From Caldilineaceae bacterium (GTDB taxonomy: Bacteria > Chloroflexota > Anaerolineae > Caldilineales > Caldilineaceae), in the NCBI GenBank assembly GCA_023384455.1, contig JAHDWH010000050.1, positions 1 to 33,632 on the forward strand: DNA of 33,632 bases, given 5' to 3'. Under the pieces are notes generated by a model. That model was not told the DNA's origin and ran no database searches. It was given only the letters and a program-made list of their open reading frames with translations. Below are positions 32,289 to 33,632 of the stretch, piece after piece. Position 1 is the stretch's first letter. Every line of letters begins with the position of its first letter. The position numbers and the translations under genes are program-made.

Positions 32289-33632
32289 ATGTTCTCGATG
32301 GATGAGTTGATTTCCGTCCTAGCATTCATTTTTGTGAATGTACTTGCATTTGGCAATGCAAGATTATTGGCACGTCGTTTTTCAAGAGCAGTTGGAACAG
32401 ACTGGCAGACCTATTGGTTAACACTTATTACGTGGTTTTGGGCGCAGGTTGTTATAGTCCAACTTATCCTGGGAACGCTCGGGCTGCTACGCTATCAATG
32501 GGTACTGAGTGCTGTACTGGCAATCTTCATTGTCCTCGTTGCCACAGAATATCGGAAACCATTCACCTATGCGGCTCCGATTGTATCGGAATGGTGGGTG
32601 AACTACCGGTTTGAGGCGGCGATTATGGCTGTTGGATTGGCAACAGTTGGTGTTTTGCTAACCGTGAACGCAATGACACCACCTGCCAATTGGGACTCTC
32701 TAACCTACCATCTCGAGTTTCCTGTGCAGTGGTACAAACAGGCGCGTCTTTCATTGGTGCTTACGCCCTTTGGCGATGGCGCGCCAACATATTATCCATT
32801 GAATGCAACCCTTGTCTATTCTTGGCTTCTGCTGCCGACTGGATCACTGGCAATTCCAGATATTGGGCAGGCCCCGTTTGTTCTTTTGGCACCCCTTGCC
32901 ACCTATGCTGTTGCCCGACAGATACGAATTGATCGTCGCGGCGCTACGTGGAGTGCGCTCCTGGCCCTGTTTGTACCCATGGTATTGGTCAACGGAACTC
33001 TATGGTCCTATAGCGATATCAGTATGGGCGCAGCGTTTATGCTGGCATTATATTTCGTCGTGAAGCTAACCTCCGGCGCATCGTTTGAACGCGGAGTCAT
33101 GGCTGGGCTAGCGCTTGGGCTTTTCATAGGAGTGAAAGGGCCTGCTCTGATCTATTGCCTGCCTCTGTTCGCTATTCTGGGCGTGTTCGTAATAAAATAT
33201 CTCGTTGAAAATCCCTTCCCAATGAGCTTTAGGCTCATCGCATCAATTGTGCTGCCGCTAACAATCCTGGGGGGTTACTCCTACTTGCGCAATTGGCTCA
33301 TTACCGGCAACCCCTTTTACCCCGTAACCTTCTCAATTGCAGGGCGGGTCATATGGGAAGGTGTGATTAGCATCAACGACTATCGACAACATCCATTTTA
33401 TCGATTTAGCTTTATTGAAATGCTTTACCAACCGGGTTATTTCCCTCACTTTCTGCTACAGGTTATCCTCGCGCCGTTTGCCGTATGGCGAGAATATAAA
33501 TATCGCAATAACCCCAGTCTTTTCATGCTTCTGCTGGCTGCATCACTTTATGGTCTGTTTTATCTTTTGATGCCTATTAGCGTAACAATTGTGCAATCAG
33601 GTAATAAAAGTGGTCAAAAGTGCGAAAAATGA
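32289..33632 (+). CDS. GT-C-like polytopic membrane protein, probably truncated
   Basis: A 447-codon frame with about ten hydrophobic segments. The first large loop holds MTPPANWDSLTYHLEFPVQW and GDGAPTYYPLNATLVYSWLL, typical of Chloroflexota/Cyanobacteria GT39/GT83-like membrane glycosyltransferases, where the Asp of NWDSLTYH is likely catalytic. VNGTLWSYSDISMGAAFMLA and GLFIGVKGPALIYCLPLF follow. Such proteins are usually 550-700 aa; here the hydrophobic pattern stops abruptly at SVTIVQSGNKSGQKCEK and the TGA is the last codon of the window. A frameshift or natural truncation near 33590 is likely. ATG 32289 lies 22 bp after the previous stop; the Shine-Dalgarno is weak. Confidence 0.75.
   Translation: MFSMDELISVLAFIFVNVLAFGNARLLARRFSRAVGTDWQTYWLTLITWFWAQVVIVQLILGTLGLLRYQWVLSAVLAIFIVLVATEYRKPFTYAAPIVSEWWVNYRFEAAIMAVGLATVGVLLTVNAMTPPANWDSLTYHLEFPVQWYKQARLSLVLTPFGDGAPTYYPLNATLVYSWLLLPTGSLAIPDIGQAPFVLLAPLATYAVARQIRIDRRGATWSALLALFVPMVLVNGTLWSYSDISMGAAFMLALYFVVKLTSGASFERGVMAGLALGLFIGVKGPALIYCLPLFAILGVFVIKYLVENPFPMSFRLIASIVLPLTILGGYSYLRNWLITGNPFYPVTFSIAGRVIWEGVISINDYRQHPFYRFSFIEMLYQPGYFPHFLLQVILAPFAVWREYKYRNNPSLFMLLLAASLYGLFYLLMPISVTIVQSGNKSGQKCEK

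Overview
The window looks like the chromosome of a member of the Chloroflexota (Anaerolineae/Caldilineae-like). This is an inference from several signs: an F420-type NADPH oxidoreductase, many palindromic and low-complexity filler repeats between and even inside genes, secreted proteins with short hydrophobic C-termini ending in a basic residue, and a long glycosyltransferase array. No rRNA, tRNA, CRISPR array or transposase was found.

Layout. 1-1.6 kb: a sulfatase. 1.6-2.2 kb: a small HEAT-repeat protein tightly flanked by two same-orientation copies of a palindromic element. 2.2-6.7 kb (minus strand): the two halves of an asymmetric heterodimeric ABC exporter. They are preceded by what reads as a complete attenuation leader: sigma70-type promoter, 25-codon leader ORF with a strong Shine-Dalgarno, and two terminator hairpins whose arms can re-pair. 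6.7-8.8 kb: debris (an N-terminally truncated YbaK-like gene and a C-terminally truncated glycosyltransferase meeting tail to tail), then a DUF433/DUF5615 toxin-antitoxin pair with its own promoter. 8.8-13.6 kb: a sugar-nucleotide epimerase (minus), then an SsnA-type amidohydrolase, an NADPH:F420 oxidoreductase and a Wzx-like flippase on the plus strand.

13.6-33.6 kb: a surface-polysaccharide locus, all on the plus strand. It holds GT4 and GT2 glycosyltransferases, two methyltransferases, an ABC-2 (Wzm-like) permease without an adjacent ATPase, a secreted beta-propeller, two secreted or anchored glycoside-hydrolase-like proteins, a CDP-tyvelose-epimerase-like enzyme, a small coiled-coil 'spacer' protein, a PIG-V-like mannosyltransferase and a second polytopic GT-C-like protein that ends at the window edge. 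Several genes overlap by 4 nt (ATGA or GTGA), indicating operons. Together they plausibly make nucleotide sugars, build and methylate a glycan, export it (flippase and/or ABC permease) and trim it outside the cell.

The most interesting signals are the attenuator-like leader of the ABC exporter, a C-terminal tail (AYE-Q/K-G-R/K-F-hR-hM) shared by unrelated enzymes and in one case split off by a one-base frameshift, in-frame insertion of intergenic filler repeats into three genes, and the repeat-flanked HEAT cassette.
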